Shown here piece by piece: positions 35,501 through 45,108 of a DNA stretch of 45,108 nt. The translations under genes were made by a program, and so were the position numbers. The notes beneath the pieces are model-generated. The model was given only the letters and a program-made list of their open reading frames with translations, ran no database searches and was not told the origin of the DNA. This DNA is from Chloromonas sp. AAM2 (taxonomy: Eukaryota > Chlorophyta > Chlorophyceae > Chlamydomonadales > Chlamydomonadaceae). The stretch lies in assembly GCA_004335635.1 (NCBI GenBank), contig QAXH01001595.1, positions 215 through 45,322 on the forward strand, read 5' to 3'. Every line of letters begins with the position of its first letter. Within the stretch, counting starts at the first letter, position 1.

Positions 35501-38500
35501 TTTTCAGGATGAGCGCGCAAACCCAGGTGTCGCACAGTTGGAGGAGGGAGAAGAGAAGTGTGCAACTTGAAACGTGAGCTTGCCCGCGGGTGTCTGTCCG
35601 TTGCCTGTCGGTATCGTTGAATCAAATGAGGGGGCTTGCATCATAAGACGTGTAACTCTAGCAGCAGACTGTCGGAAGTGCAGCTACGCTATGGCAGGCA
35701 GCAGTGCTACATGGCTTGTCCCATGCACAGGCGTGATTGCATGTGATTGCGTAGTCAACCGTAACACCAGGGTGAAGAAAGTCACCACTGATCAGATAGG
35801 CGTGAAAACCGCCATGATTGCCCAATGAAAGGTCTCTTGGCCTACCTGGTCTTCAATCGATACACGTGTGCAGCGTTGGAGCACAGGCAGAGAGATGGTG
35901 AAGGTGGTTCCGACGTTCTCAGTGCTCTCGCACACAATGGTGCCCTCATGACTAGCGACGAGCTGCTTCACGATGTTCAAGCCTGCAAGGTCGGAATGTG
36001 CACGCGACGTTGGATTTGAACGCCATTGAAGTGAGTCAGGCAATTTGAGCCTCAACTAGCCTCTCTGCTCTGTTTGAGTCAGGCGCAAGCAAGGTGAGTC
36101 AGGCAGTCAGGTTCCACTGAGGTCGGTTGGCCTAAAATTGTCCGGCTGTTCTATGCCGCTAGACGAGTACAGTTAGCCTCACTCTAGTGCTCACCTAGCC
36201 CAGTGCCGCCGTACTTGCGAGTGACGCTCATGTCCACCTGTAAGCAAGGAAAACCGGGGAAAGGAATCAACTGAATTGCATGCTCTGCATCGTTGCCAGT
36301 CCACAGCATTGAGCACTGCTTGCCGTTGCTTGGCAGCAGTTCTTGGTGACATATTTTGATCAAGGCTTGCCTCAACATACAACATTTTTGGTGGTGGTGC
36401 ATGGCATACAAGATGGCATAGCCGACTGTCACTACTAGCAACCAACATGACATAGCGACCGTCGCTACCAATCCAGGCTAGTTTGAATACCTACGCATTA
36501 TATGGAATACCATGGCGCAACCCTAATCATGACCATTGGCTTGCCTGCTCAAAGGCTCCCCAGATCGAAGAGATCTTGTCCTTAGGAATGCCGATGCCGG
36601 AGTCCTGGACCCGTATGACGACCTGGGAACCCGTGCTGTCACGTGGGGAAACCGACACACGCACAAAACCCGTTTTCGTGAACTTGAGGGCATTGCCCAT
36701 AAGGTTGTAGAGAATCTGGACCATGCGACTGAAGTCAGCGGCGATCATGGGCGTGTTGGCATCCACGTACTGCTCAATGCGAACCTGCACTGGCAATAAT
36801 CACATACCAATCACTTATTTGGCCGTCACTGTCGTTACTGGAATCGTTACTGTGAGTTCAAAACATGACGTGAATCCCTGGCGCCCAACAGGCAGCTCAA
36901 TTGCTTGGTATCCATCCCACCCGCAAACATGGCAGCATTCTCTTACATATAAACCACCTATTGTCACGTTCACAAGTGGTCAATTCCTACTCGTCATTTT
37001 TGACCGACCCTTCCGCCTCCTAGCTTGAAGTTGTTACACAGGTGGTCATTGGTATCTGGACTGCTCCTCACTGGTCAGCCTTCCAGATTGCACAAACCAC
37101 AGATTTGCACGCAAGTGTCCTGCTCCCTGCTTCCGTCCGTCCAGGCTCATAGATGCCTTCTTAGGTCTTAGAAGCATACACCAGCGTGAATTCAAGAGTC
37201 GTCTCCCTCATAACCTTATTTTTGACCTGAGGGCTTACGATGCCTGCCACATGCCCCGTGCCAGTATCTCTCACTCTGGTCCTGACCCCAAGCCTAACCT
37301 TCTCACCTCCTTCTTGGCCAGTGGGCTGACAATGTCCACTACGTGCCCCACTGCCTTGGCCAGGTTCACCACCTCGTGCTTGATGCTCAGCTTTCCCTCC
37401 TTGAGGGCTGCCACATCCAGGATATCGTTGATGACTGCAGAGCGACACGCACAGGCACCATGAGAGTGGGTCAGCATTAAGGCCAGGACAAATAAGGACT
37501 AATTGGCAACGTAAGACAAACAAAAAGTTTTGCACACCCTAAACAGTGTACCCCCTGGAGACTGTGTGGAGACTGGGTGCCTGTACCAGCAGCCCCACGT
37601 AAGTTCTGAGACCTATACCCCTGGCTGGACGTGTACCAATTCTCACTTCAACAACACATCCCAGTCTCGCACCACACTGATACAGACGGACTATTCACCA
37701 TCTCAGGAGCACCACAGTCCAAGTCCTTTGAACTATCCCCTTGTCCCCTGTTGCCACACTGGCACCAGTGGTATTTGTGTAAATTGTCCCAAAACTGGCA
37801 AACATGTTTGTTTTTTGGCTGGGTCAGTCATAAATCTTGAACTGTGGCCAACTTGGACAAGTGGTGACGAAGCTCATTGTCTGTTTTGTCAGCGCAAACT
37901 GTTTTTCCTGTGATACTGATGCCCAAGTGCACCTGGAGAGGCGAAACCCACTGTATACAAAGTGCCACTGTGGGTACACTTACTGTTGAGCAGGTGGTTG
38001 CTGCTGTTCTTGATGGTGGTGATGAAGTGCTGACCCTTGGCTGTTAGCTCACCACCTGCAGGGACGCACACCAACACGCAGGACAGGCTTAATTATCACA
38101 GAGGTTCGCACATACCAGAGGTTCGCACATACGGCCGCGCCCGGTAACGCCTGCCTATAATGAGATTGCTTAATGCCGGCGGTGTGTAGCAGGAGCTGAT
38201 TGAAATGCATGATGCACGCAGATTTGTGTCAGCAGGTGCACGTGGTGTGCGTGCGTGCATGTTTTCCTCACCCGCTCCTCTGCACATGGCATCGCTCAGC
38301 TGGATGACCCCGTTGAGTGGCGTGCGCAGCTCGTGGGACATGAGCGACATAAACTGGTCCTTGCGAGTAACTGCCTCGGTGAGCTCCGATACCATGGCAA
38401 TGCGGGTGCGGTTTTCCTCCTCGGCTTTCTGATTTAAACGCCTCTGCGGCAGACGAAGCGTTATCCAAATCATCTCAATAAGCATCTCCGGGCAAGCACA

Positions 38501-41500
38501 GGTCTGATCAAGCTGCAAAGCTCAATTCGGCTTCGCAAGCGACGCACACCAGCGACAGAAACTGAGGTAATCACCGACAGATTATATGGAACCGGCACTT
38601 AGACATGCAAATTGTAGCTTTGCTCCGGTTTGGCCCACCTGGGAGATTGTCATGTAGTTGCCGTACATGATCGACGAGCTGAAGAGCACTTTGGCTGTGA
38701 AGTTCGCGAACGCCACAAGCGCTTCGTTCTCAAACATGTGCTCCGGTCGCAACATCGTGGTCACAAACGCGATTGGGAAGAGCGACCAAATCACAACCGT
38801 GCACACGTAGATGAAAACAAGAGAGCGTTGACTGTTGCTGTTGTCGGTGCCTTCGGTCTGACTCGCCCGAATGGCGGACAGGACCATCGCTCCCATCTCA
38901 GCCATCACGAACACGAACAGACAGCTGCTTACGGCAAACATCGCCCCTGCAAAGGCGTATAGACATGCCAACATCACAATAAGCACTGGCTGTCCCGCCC
39001 ATGCCGACAAAAGCTGATCTACACTGCAGCAGAACAGCCTTCCGACTTTGTAGTTGTATAGACGGCTGATATGGGAATGAAACCCGTGCCTTGTTCGCTG
39101 GATCAATGCTACTCTTTGCCCAAAACAACGCTTGAAGAAAAGGTCACAGTGATAGGTTGATGTACACTCACAGTGATAGGGCGCCGGTGTGAAGTGCGTG
39201 AGGAAGCCGATGCCAATCACGAACACGTCAGCGGTCGCTGCGATGGCAGTTCTCCGGGGAGAGAAATCGGAGATCTTGGACAAGATGTGGACCATGATCG
39301 GCGTGGTGACTATCCACTGGGCGTAACGCTGAGGCACCAGCCTGCAAAAGTCATGCAGCAAGGTACCTTCATCTTTCATGCCGTCATGTCTGACCTGTTG
39401 CCTTGTGTCGTGTCTGAACCAAATGCCAAAGGCGACCAGCCTTCCGTTCCTCTTGCTGATACTATGACAGCCATGCCATCCGGTAATCCTGCAAAACCAC
39501 ACAAGGCTGAAGTACCCTGCTGACCCATGTGTAACTCAGAGTGCTCCCTGAACCCCCCTTGGTGGGAAAACATGCCGGGTAATGTTCGTTCATCACAACA
39601 AGACGAAATTCCAAAACTTGCTTCATGAGCACGAGACTCAGAAGTCCCAGCGACACGGGTCGTGTACCCTTCGTTACGAAATACACAAAATAGCCATAGA
39701 AACTACTTTGACAGGCTTGTTGAGTAACAATCCCCTTCTGTACGAAGTACACCCAGTGCTACAAGTGATGACCATGTTTGCTTAACTCTACACAGTGAAA
39801 CCCAAAACCCAAACAAACGGACTCAGTAAACCAAGGTACAGTCGTAGTGACATGTGACTCTACACTGGCTACTAACAGGGATGCATGTACATCGCACAGT
39901 GCATGTCGGGCTGCAATCCCTGAACAAACCCCAGAAAACAACGTATGTTCGTAGTTTTGATTACGCACAGGGATCCATGTACATCGTACAGCACATGCGG
40001 TCTGGACACCATCAGAAGGTCTGAGTAGCATGCAGCTGCCTTGATGGTGCAGCTGAGCAGCGCCAGCTGCCTCTTGGCCACGCTGTCTTCAAAGATGAAG
40101 GATGTAAGGTTGAGCACTGCGAACAGGCAGAGAGGCAAAGACAGAAGGTCAGTGCAAAGGCCTATTGAGCTGTTGCGATCAGAAAGCTGTGACAGCCATA
40201 GCTGTCTAGTCCTAATAGTGGTCTAGAGTGGTGAGCACTGGTCAGAGCAGCACGCACAGTGCAGTCACAGTGTCAGATGCTGATATGACCAGAAAAATGT
40301 GATGGTCACAAAAGACAGGCCACAAAGTACCTGGAAACGCCTGGAATGTGAAAACAGTATCTGGAGAACTGGTTGGGAATGCTTGTCGAGCTGTTGCGAT
40401 CAGAAGGGTTTGAATGCATGCACTTGAGGACTTTGGCACTTGAAAGCTTGACTAACCCAATGGCAAGAGCCTTGAATTCTGTTCATGAGTGGACCAGGAA
40501 GAGCCCTGGGCTGGTGAGAAAGTCTGTGCCAAGAGTTATGCCTAAACGCTCACACCTGAACGCTGCCAGACACCCCCAACAGCTTAGAGATGTACATAGC
40601 AGACTGGAGCCTGCCTCGCAGTTGAGAAGTACCTGTCTGCCGGGTTTGAAGGTATCGATACATAACTCTGAGATTCCTCCTGGCTCTGGAAAGTTCTGTC
40701 TGGCTCCGTATCTATATGCGTTTAAGTTACTAAGTTGCTGTACGAGATGACCGAGCCAGCATGAATGCACATCCTATGCCAGTCCATAATTTACGCCTCT
40801 GTCATGATCACCCCATCGTCCGGCCATGTAAAGTATGGGCTGCTTGCTCGCCAGCAGCCGTCGCACGTGGCCATAGCTCATGTGTCGTCTTGTCGGAAGA
40901 CCGACCTGCTTTCCCTGGCTGCTGCTACAATTGTTTGAAAGCGTTGTGTGCTCTGGCCTGACTGCCTTGCCCTAGAGCCTCAGAGCACACGTGCTGCCAG
41001 ATGTGCTGCGGAGGTCGCAGCGAAGTCTAACGCGTCTAGGCTGGCTGAGGTGGCACTTCAATGCCCTCGGTGCCTCCTACCCTACCCTACCCTAGCCCCT
41101 GGGCAAACTCATTGTGTGTATATTCACCTACCAAAGGCTGTGAAGAAGGCAGTGGCTGTCATTTGGTATAACAGCTGAGGCACCTGCTTGCCATGGTCTC
41201 GGAAGGCGTCCTCGTCCAGGGGCAAAAGCCATGTCATGCTTGCCGACAGACATGCATAGAGCACCATCGCCGTGCTGCAGCAAGTGGCAGTGCAAGCAGT
41301 TAGTCAGACAGTCTCCTGCCGGCACCTTGCAGCACATGGCAGGCGCCTGTCAGCATCCATGTGGCGCTGCGGTTTCTCGGCCTGGATGCCCAGCCAAAGC
41401 GCCGCCATGCCTGAATACTCATGCATCCCGCTGGGTCTGCAATGAGGACCGGCTACAAGACTCCATAGCTACCCAGCCCTGTCGCTGCGGACACCCTGTC

Positions 41501-41852
41501 GTGGCAACCCTAAAGCACGCAAAGGTTTCCAACCACCGTTTCCGGACCCCTGCAACACATCGTCTTGTTTCCACATCGTCTTGTCCAGCCTTGGTGCACG
41601 ATCACTGTCTACTTACCCTGCCAGCAAAACCTCATTCCACATTGAGCGGCCTTCTCCCTCGTCCGCCATTTCCTGCCTGTCTGAAAGATCAGACTTGCTT
41701 CGGTCTGAGGACAGCTTCCCTTCATCCATCTTTGCTGGCCGGTCCTGATGGTACCCCTCGCTTTTGCTGTGAAACGGGCCCTGCTCATTCATTGAGCCTT
41801 GGCTCCTCCGCTGCCTTGTTCCGCTGCCACGGCTAGCTCTTGTGGTCAACAT
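26753..41852 (-). CDS. two-component cyclase opsin (rhodopsin-HK-receiver-guanylyl cyclase)
   Basis: Twenty-eight exons in coding order: 41852-41617, 41274-41132, 40116-40010, 39516-39395, 39341-39172, 39018-38639, 38443-38272, 38055-37984, 37434-37307, 36784-36545, 36237-36195, 35982-35846, 35437-35192, 34947-34306, 34052-33865, 33395-33311, 32858-32820, 32524-32396, 32148-31953, 31730-31602, 31218-31064, 30750-30659, 30103-29962, 29570-29261, 28953-28817, 28221-28102, 27639-27367, 27151-26753. All phases agree; total 5232 nt, 1743 aa. Order: cytosolic N-terminus, extra TM helix, 7-TM microbial opsin (Schiff-base K369), HisKA (H423), HATPase, Ser-rich linker, receiver (D1033), class III cyclase (D1159, D1203), coiled coil, SAM-like domain. 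This is the 2c-Cyclop/HKR family of green algae, membrane-bound, making cGMP under light and phosphorelay control. In the known members light inhibits the cyclase; the direction here is unknown. Exons 4, 13 and 24 have the least certain ends. The gene could act in eyespot or flagellar signalling. Confidence 0.9.
29962..32148 (-). other. class III guanylyl cyclase segment (exons 19-23)
   Basis: [18 protein letters not shown] is the usual linker just before the catalytic domain. Metal-binding residues are D1159 ([10 protein letters not shown]) and D1203 (ETIGDAYM). The base-selecting residues E1199 (KVETIG) and C1273 (PRYCFLGDT) are the pair typical of guanylyl cyclases; adenylyl cyclases have Lys and Asp/Thr. 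N1280 and R1284 (VNTASR) supply the transition-state residues. The domain closes with [12 protein letters not shown] near 1320-1330. Like other single-chain class III enzymes it must dimerise to act. Confidence 0.92.
32396..34052 (-). other. response-regulator receiver segment (exons 15-18)
   Basis: The receiver begins [12 protein letters not shown], with the acidic pair D987/D988. The phospho-acceptor is D1033 in LILLDCMMP, followed by [12 protein letters not shown]. The Ser of VSAK (1063) and K1085 of VRKPY complete the conserved set. The domain ends at about residue 1093 and passes through a helical linker ([15 protein letters not shown]) into the cyclase. Exon 17 is only 39 bases. All catalytic receiver residues are intact, so H423 to D1033 phosphotransfer is expected. 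Confidence 0.9.
34306..35437 (-). other. Ser/Asn-rich linker between kinase and receiver (exons 13-14)
   Basis: These exons give about 296 residues (651-946) rich in Ser, Asn, Gly, Gln and Arg, with acidic patches ([15 protein letters not shown]). No domain was recognised. Many S/T sites with nearby acidic or basic residues suggest phosphoregulation, which is inference. Exon 13 ends at a GTGTAT donor chosen because it restores phase 0 to exon 14. Confidence 0.7.
35846..38443 (-). other. histidine kinase segment (exons 7-12)
   Basis: A linker helix rich in Glu and Arg leads from TM7 to the DHp H-box [11 protein letters not shown], with phospho-acceptor H423. The HATPase domain has the N-box NLMGNALKF (537-545), G1 DSGIGIP (571-577), F-box FEQ, G2 GGTGLG (600-605) and a closing GTTFTISLP. 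All ATP-binding boxes are present, so the kinase should be active. The intron between exons 10 and 11 starts with GC (36544-36543), falling exactly between FEQ and [15 protein letters not shown], which are contiguous in kinases. Confidence 0.9.
37784..37803 (+). repeat. dispersed core repeat, copy in opsin intron 8
   Basis: TTGTCCCAAAACTGGCAAAC differs by one base from the other copies and is followed by a T-rich stretch. Upstream, CAACACATCCCAGTCTC at 37652-37668 is also found at 31-47 before copy A, so these two copies share more than the core although their internal lengths differ. Confidence 0.8.
39876..40000. repeat. short direct repeat in opsin intron 3
   Basis: A block of about 33 bases beginning ACAGGGATGCATGTACATCG near 39876 recurs near 39967 with a few changes. 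It sits just beyond the exon 3 donor and looks like a local duplication. Confidence 0.75.
41483..41550 (+). repeat. 68-bp inverted repeat, copy 1
   Basis: This 68-base block in opsin intron 1 is the perfect reverse complement of 45038-45105. The match stops sharply at 41551. Confidence 0.93.
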
Positions 41853-43467
41853 GTCTGACCCTTGTCTTCAGGGTCGAGCGCCAGCGGCTGGGGTGGCTGT
41901 CAAAGTCGCTTTTTGGCTTGAGGTGGCAATCACCGCAGAATTCACCAGGTAAGGCGGCTCGCTCCAATGGCTATCACTGTAGTAGCCCAATAATCACTGT
42001 AACACCGAGTTGCGCAACAACGGTGGCGTGCGGCTCTAGGCGCGATGCCAAATGCTGGCTGCGGCTGCCTGCACACTACGGCGTTTGCTCCGGGCAATGC
42101 AGGCAAGCTCAAGCATGGTTGTGTTCAGCTCATACGATACCTCAGCTGGTGCGGATGGGCAGAACTCGTACCATCAACCATCTGACCGTTCACCTTTTTT
42201 TGTGTACGGCAAAAACCTTTTTTGTGCGCTTTGCCGTTTGCAAGTTGGTTTGCAATGCTGACATTTTCTGTTTGTGTCATTTGTCGTTGCTTCCTCCCGA
42301 AGAGTCGCCACATCAGATCTCATCTGTCTGATTGATACACGTTATTTTTACAATCCGCAATTGGACAACTCGCAAGGGAATGTCAGAGCCATAGGCGGAC
42401 CAGCAGCCTGTCCACCATGCAGATGTGACGCAGGCCCCACATGAGCAGCGGTTGCACTCTTGCCAGCTGCTTTCAGACCGACGTGTCTCATGACCGGAAC
42501 AGGTTCACATGACATCAGAAGCAGGTGTTGTGTTCACAGTCGTGCAAGTACGGCTGTTGTTGCTTTGCAAGCCAAAGGAATGACAATCCTGCTTAGCGCT
42601 GTCTCTAGACCCTGGCAACAGCTTTGGTCGTGAAGGCCAAGCAAGTTACGTGGAGGGACAGTGGTACTTGATTGCTTTTGGCACCCAAAAGTAACCCTGC
42701 CTTGAGGTAAGCGCTTTTTTCCTTCACCGTTGTGTGCTTGGCAGGAATGTCAGGTCAAACTGGCAGGACTCTACCGTTCGTGGATATCTTTGTGAATGAC
42801 GGATACAGGTCAGGTTGCCAAGCAAGAGGTTATATTGGTGTCTATGTTGATTACACTTATGATCATACCAGGAAGGAGCACGGGTGGTGGTCTAGGCATC
42901 ACGTCTAGAAGCACTATCACATTCATTGCCACCTTTCTTAGGCCTCCATCAGGCAGTTTCCACAACCGCGCAATCAACAAGTTACTGTCACATGCCAGTC
43001 CCTGTCAGTTACTCCCCAACGAGCTACAACGACAGGTGCACAAGAAAATCTTCAGATCATCACAGCCACATCCTGCATGGCCCACCTAAAATGTTGAGAA
43101 ATCAAAATGCTGGTAGAAGGGCATGTTATCAACAGTTATTGCTAGGCGTTGTTCCGCAAAAACACATCCTGCAGTAGTGGGTGTCCAGTTGGCCCAACTG
43201 TGGAGCAGTTGACAGGGCAGGCAAGCCCATTAACAAATAGTCTAGACTTGCGCAAAGGCAATGAAATGCAAGCTGCAGGGGTGGCACAACGGATTCCAGT
43301 ACACACATGACTGCAGCCATTGCACAGAGTGATAAAGAGTGATGTCAATGTGAGTTGTTTCCATTGCAGGCTGCCAGGCTTGAATTAATCAAGGAATTAC
43401 GACCAGGCACTCTGGGCATGATTAGCGCCTGGTCAATTTTGATTATTTGCACTGCAGGCCGCCAGGC
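41853..43467. other. intergenic region between Serinc gene and opsin gene
   Basis: Both flanking genes are on the minus strand, so this holds the 3' UTR of the Serinc gene and the promoter and 5' leader of the opsin gene. No exon was recognised. Minus-strand TGTAA motifs lie near 42850 and 42350. Near 43369-43384 and 43457-43470 the block GCAGGC-YGCCAGGCTT is repeated. No clear promoter element was identified. Confidence 0.5.
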
Positions 43468-44761
43468 TTAAGAAAAGTCCCTCTCTGGGAACAGCGCAGG
43501 TGCCAGGAGCGTCCAGGCGTAGAGTGCCCCTGTGAGCCACATGGCTCCGGTCTTGACCCAGACGCTGGACCAGCCAGTGTCGATCCGGTCCTTGTCCTGC
43601 AAAAAACGGAACATCACAATTCTATCTATCAAGGTGATCCACTGGTGGCATTGCATAAGACGCGGTTCACTACTGGGCATTTCCTTGATGGATGATGTAA
43701 GCCATGGCACACAACTTCAGAACCGCGTGTATGTTGCTCTGCATACAGATGACTGGTGCCCTGTGCATGGCCCATAATGCTTGTGCACATGGCATCTGCG
43801 TCAAAACGAGTTGTCCCAAGCACCAGTTCTTAGGCACAGTTTTTTCACCTACATTCTGGCTCAAGTTTGCCTTGCAACGCCCGCATCCCATGGTCCCCTC
43901 CTGGTCACATGACAGGCAACCTCCACATGTGCAATAACAGCCTCACCTGGATTTAATGCCCTGCAGTCTGCTGGAGTTTGCAATGCCACGCACACTGTAC
44001 GACTGAGAACTCTGATATGATTAGGTTCCCCTGGGGACCACTGGCCCACGTGTGCATCAACTGCCCTCACCTGCACGCTGCTACCCCATCCTGTCATGAG
44101 CATGGCAATGTACATGGAAGCCAGTGCGAATATCAGGTGGAAGAAGCTGTAGTTGTAGGTGACAGGGGTGAACTCGTCTATGGCAGTGTCGCCTGTGCCA
44201 GGCAGCTTCTCAGCTGCAGTGCGGCGAGCCTCCTGTGAAACGGGTACCGGCAAAGGAAACGGTAAAGGAAACGTGCAGGGATAAACGAGACAAGCCATGA
44301 CAACATAGAAAGATCAGCAGAGGATTGCGGATGATAGCAGGCTCTGCACTGCCCATGGACCTGGCACATTGCGATCTGGGCATATCCTTCAAAGCCGCTG
44401 CTTCTTGTTGCAAAGCTCCGCATGCTGCTGCTTCTTCCCTAACCACGACTTGTGCCCCAGCACGGGTCAGAAGAGACCAACCTTGCATGGAACTCTAAGC
44501 CTACAAGCACATCACCTGTTTCCCCACTGATTCCCAGCATGTGCATAATTGCCCTTTCTCATTATGACTAGCCCTACAATGGTCACTGGCTGCTACTGGC
44601 TATTTGTGCAAAAACAGAAGCCCAGCCCTCACTGACTACTCAAACGCAAGGGCAGCAGCATTTCCCTGAATTGGCCTCACCTGCTCCCCTGGTGCCAGGG
44701 CAGCCCCATCCATGCCAGCACTTGTGTTAGTCAGGCCCTGCTCGGACAGCAGAGCGGTACG
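43468..44761 (-). CDS. SERINC: Serinc (serine incorporator) family protein, C-terminal part
   Basis: Three exons in coding order: 44761-44681, 44232-44071, 43596-43468, all phase 0, giving the last 123 residues and a TAA stop. Serinc/TMS hallmarks are FTPVTYNYSFFHLIFALASM, TGWG, and TGWSSVWVKTGAMWLTGALY followed by WTLLAPALFPERDF at the C-terminus. These form the last two TM helices of a multi-pass endomembrane/plasma-membrane protein; animal members were proposed to aid serine incorporation into lipids and are lipid scramblases. The loop before them (LLSEQGLTNTSAGMDG) is the usual variable cytosolic region. Upstream exons should lie past the right edge; I found none in 44762-45108. Confidence 0.88.
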
Positions 44762-45108
44762 CTGCACATGCAACACACAAGGAATGAGTTAGCGCACTGG
44801 CTGACTAGTCTGCGTTGCCTAGAACTAGGCAGAGCCTGATGTCGCGCAGATTGATGCTGGCCAGCAGTAAAGAGGCACCTAGAGGAGTGGGTATCCAGAC
44901 CATTTGGCGGCTGGAGTTAGGGTGAGGTTAGGGTCAGGCAGAGGAAGTCGTCCAAGTCCTGCGAAACCTCTTCCCCATGCTGCTGCTGCTGCATGCCGCA
45001 CTCAAAAGGGCCGGCGTGACCGGGCCCGCTGCCGCTTGGGGTCCGGAAACGGTGGTTGGAAACCTTTGCGTGCTTTAGGGTTGCCACGACAGGGTGTCCG
45101 CAGCGCAG
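44762..45108. other. right-edge region, probable Serinc intron
   Basis: No Serinc exon is visible. It contains a short telomere-like stretch (GTTAGGGTGAGGTTAGGGTC near 44916-44936) that is too short and irregular to be telomeric, a CTG/GCA-rich patch, and copy 2 of the 68-bp inverted repeat at the very edge. Confidence 0.55.
45038..45105 (-). repeat. 68-bp inverted repeat, copy 2
   Basis: Perfect reverse complement of 41483-41550. It reaches within 3 bases of the window end, so the repeat unit may be longer. Confidence 0.93.

Larger units (their letters stand above)
38639..41852 (-). other. opsin segment of the cyclase opsin (exons 1-6)
   Basis: Residues 1-78 are hydrophilic (Ser, Glu, Lys, Arg), as expected for a cytosolic N-terminus. 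An extra helix ([18 protein letters not shown], from about residue 80) precedes helix A, giving eight TM segments as described for cyclase opsins. Helix C carries [10 protein letters not shown] at 208-217, which aligns without gaps to bacteriorhodopsin R82-P91. Helix F has WSLFP (337-341). Helix G has NFTAK (365-369) with the retinal Lys. Against bacteriorhodopsin, D85 is Q211 and D212 is N365; the proton-donor D96 position is Ile222. An Asp in helix D (ATADVF) is kept at the D115 position. It therefore binds retinal but is not built as a proton pump. Confidence 0.9.

Noticed and set aside
40815..40900. Possible opsin exon ([20 protein letters not shown]) between helices A and B
   Set aside because: Its best acceptor is out of phase with exon 2; exon 2 joins exon 3 directly in phase 1 and gives a continuous helix A.
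44916..44936. Telomeric repeat
   Set aside because: Only two imperfect TTAGGG units; too short to be an interstitial telomere.

Overview
The window is nuclear DNA of a green alga, most likely chlorophycean. Three things point there: genes split into many exons by GT-AG (and several GC-AG) introns, plant-type proteins (SCD1-like, SRR1-like, CYSTM-like), and an opsin-histidine kinase-receiver-cyclase fusion of the kind known from Chlamydomonas and Volvox. There are no bacterial operons, rRNA, tRNA or CRISPR. All gene models below were built by hand from splice signals, phase agreement across each junction and protein-family motifs. No transcript data were available.

Layout, left to right. (1) 1-1297: non-coding, with short repeats. 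(2) 1298-2421 (+): small Pro/Tyr/Gln-rich CYSTM-type protein, 5 exons. (3) 3999-7538 (-): SRR1-like protein, 7 exons. (4) 7737-21044 (+): SCD1-like DENN plus WD40 protein, 19 exons, about 1991 aa. Genes 3 and 4 are head to head with 198 bp between their ATGs. (5) 22310-23266 (-): an unrecognised 106-aa protein, 3 exons. (6) 23439-24396 (+): a tentative 187-aa protein, 3 exons, also head to head with gene 5. (7) 24397-26752: no gene seen. (8) 26753-41852 (-): a 28-exon gene for a protein of about 1743 aa. (9) 43468 to the right edge (-): the C-terminal part of a Serinc membrane protein.

Gene 8 is the main discovery. Its order is cytosolic N-terminus, extra TM helix, seven-helix microbial rhodopsin, HisKA/HATPase histidine kinase, Ser-rich linker, response-regulator receiver, class III guanylyl cyclase, coiled coil and a C-terminal SAM-like domain. 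It is a two-component cyclase opsin. Two points stand out: both acidic Schiff-base counterion positions are neutral (Gln and Asn), and a coiled-coil/SAM tail follows the cyclase. The kinase His, receiver Asp, cyclase metal Asp pair and GTP-selecting Glu/Cys are all present, so a complete light to phosphorelay to cGMP path is encoded in one chain.

The genes do not form a pathway together. SRR1-like (light/clock-related in plants) beside an opsin is suggestive but may be chance. The non-coding DNA holds mini- and microsatellites, a dispersed 20-bp core repeat found four times, and a perfect 68-bp inverted pair.
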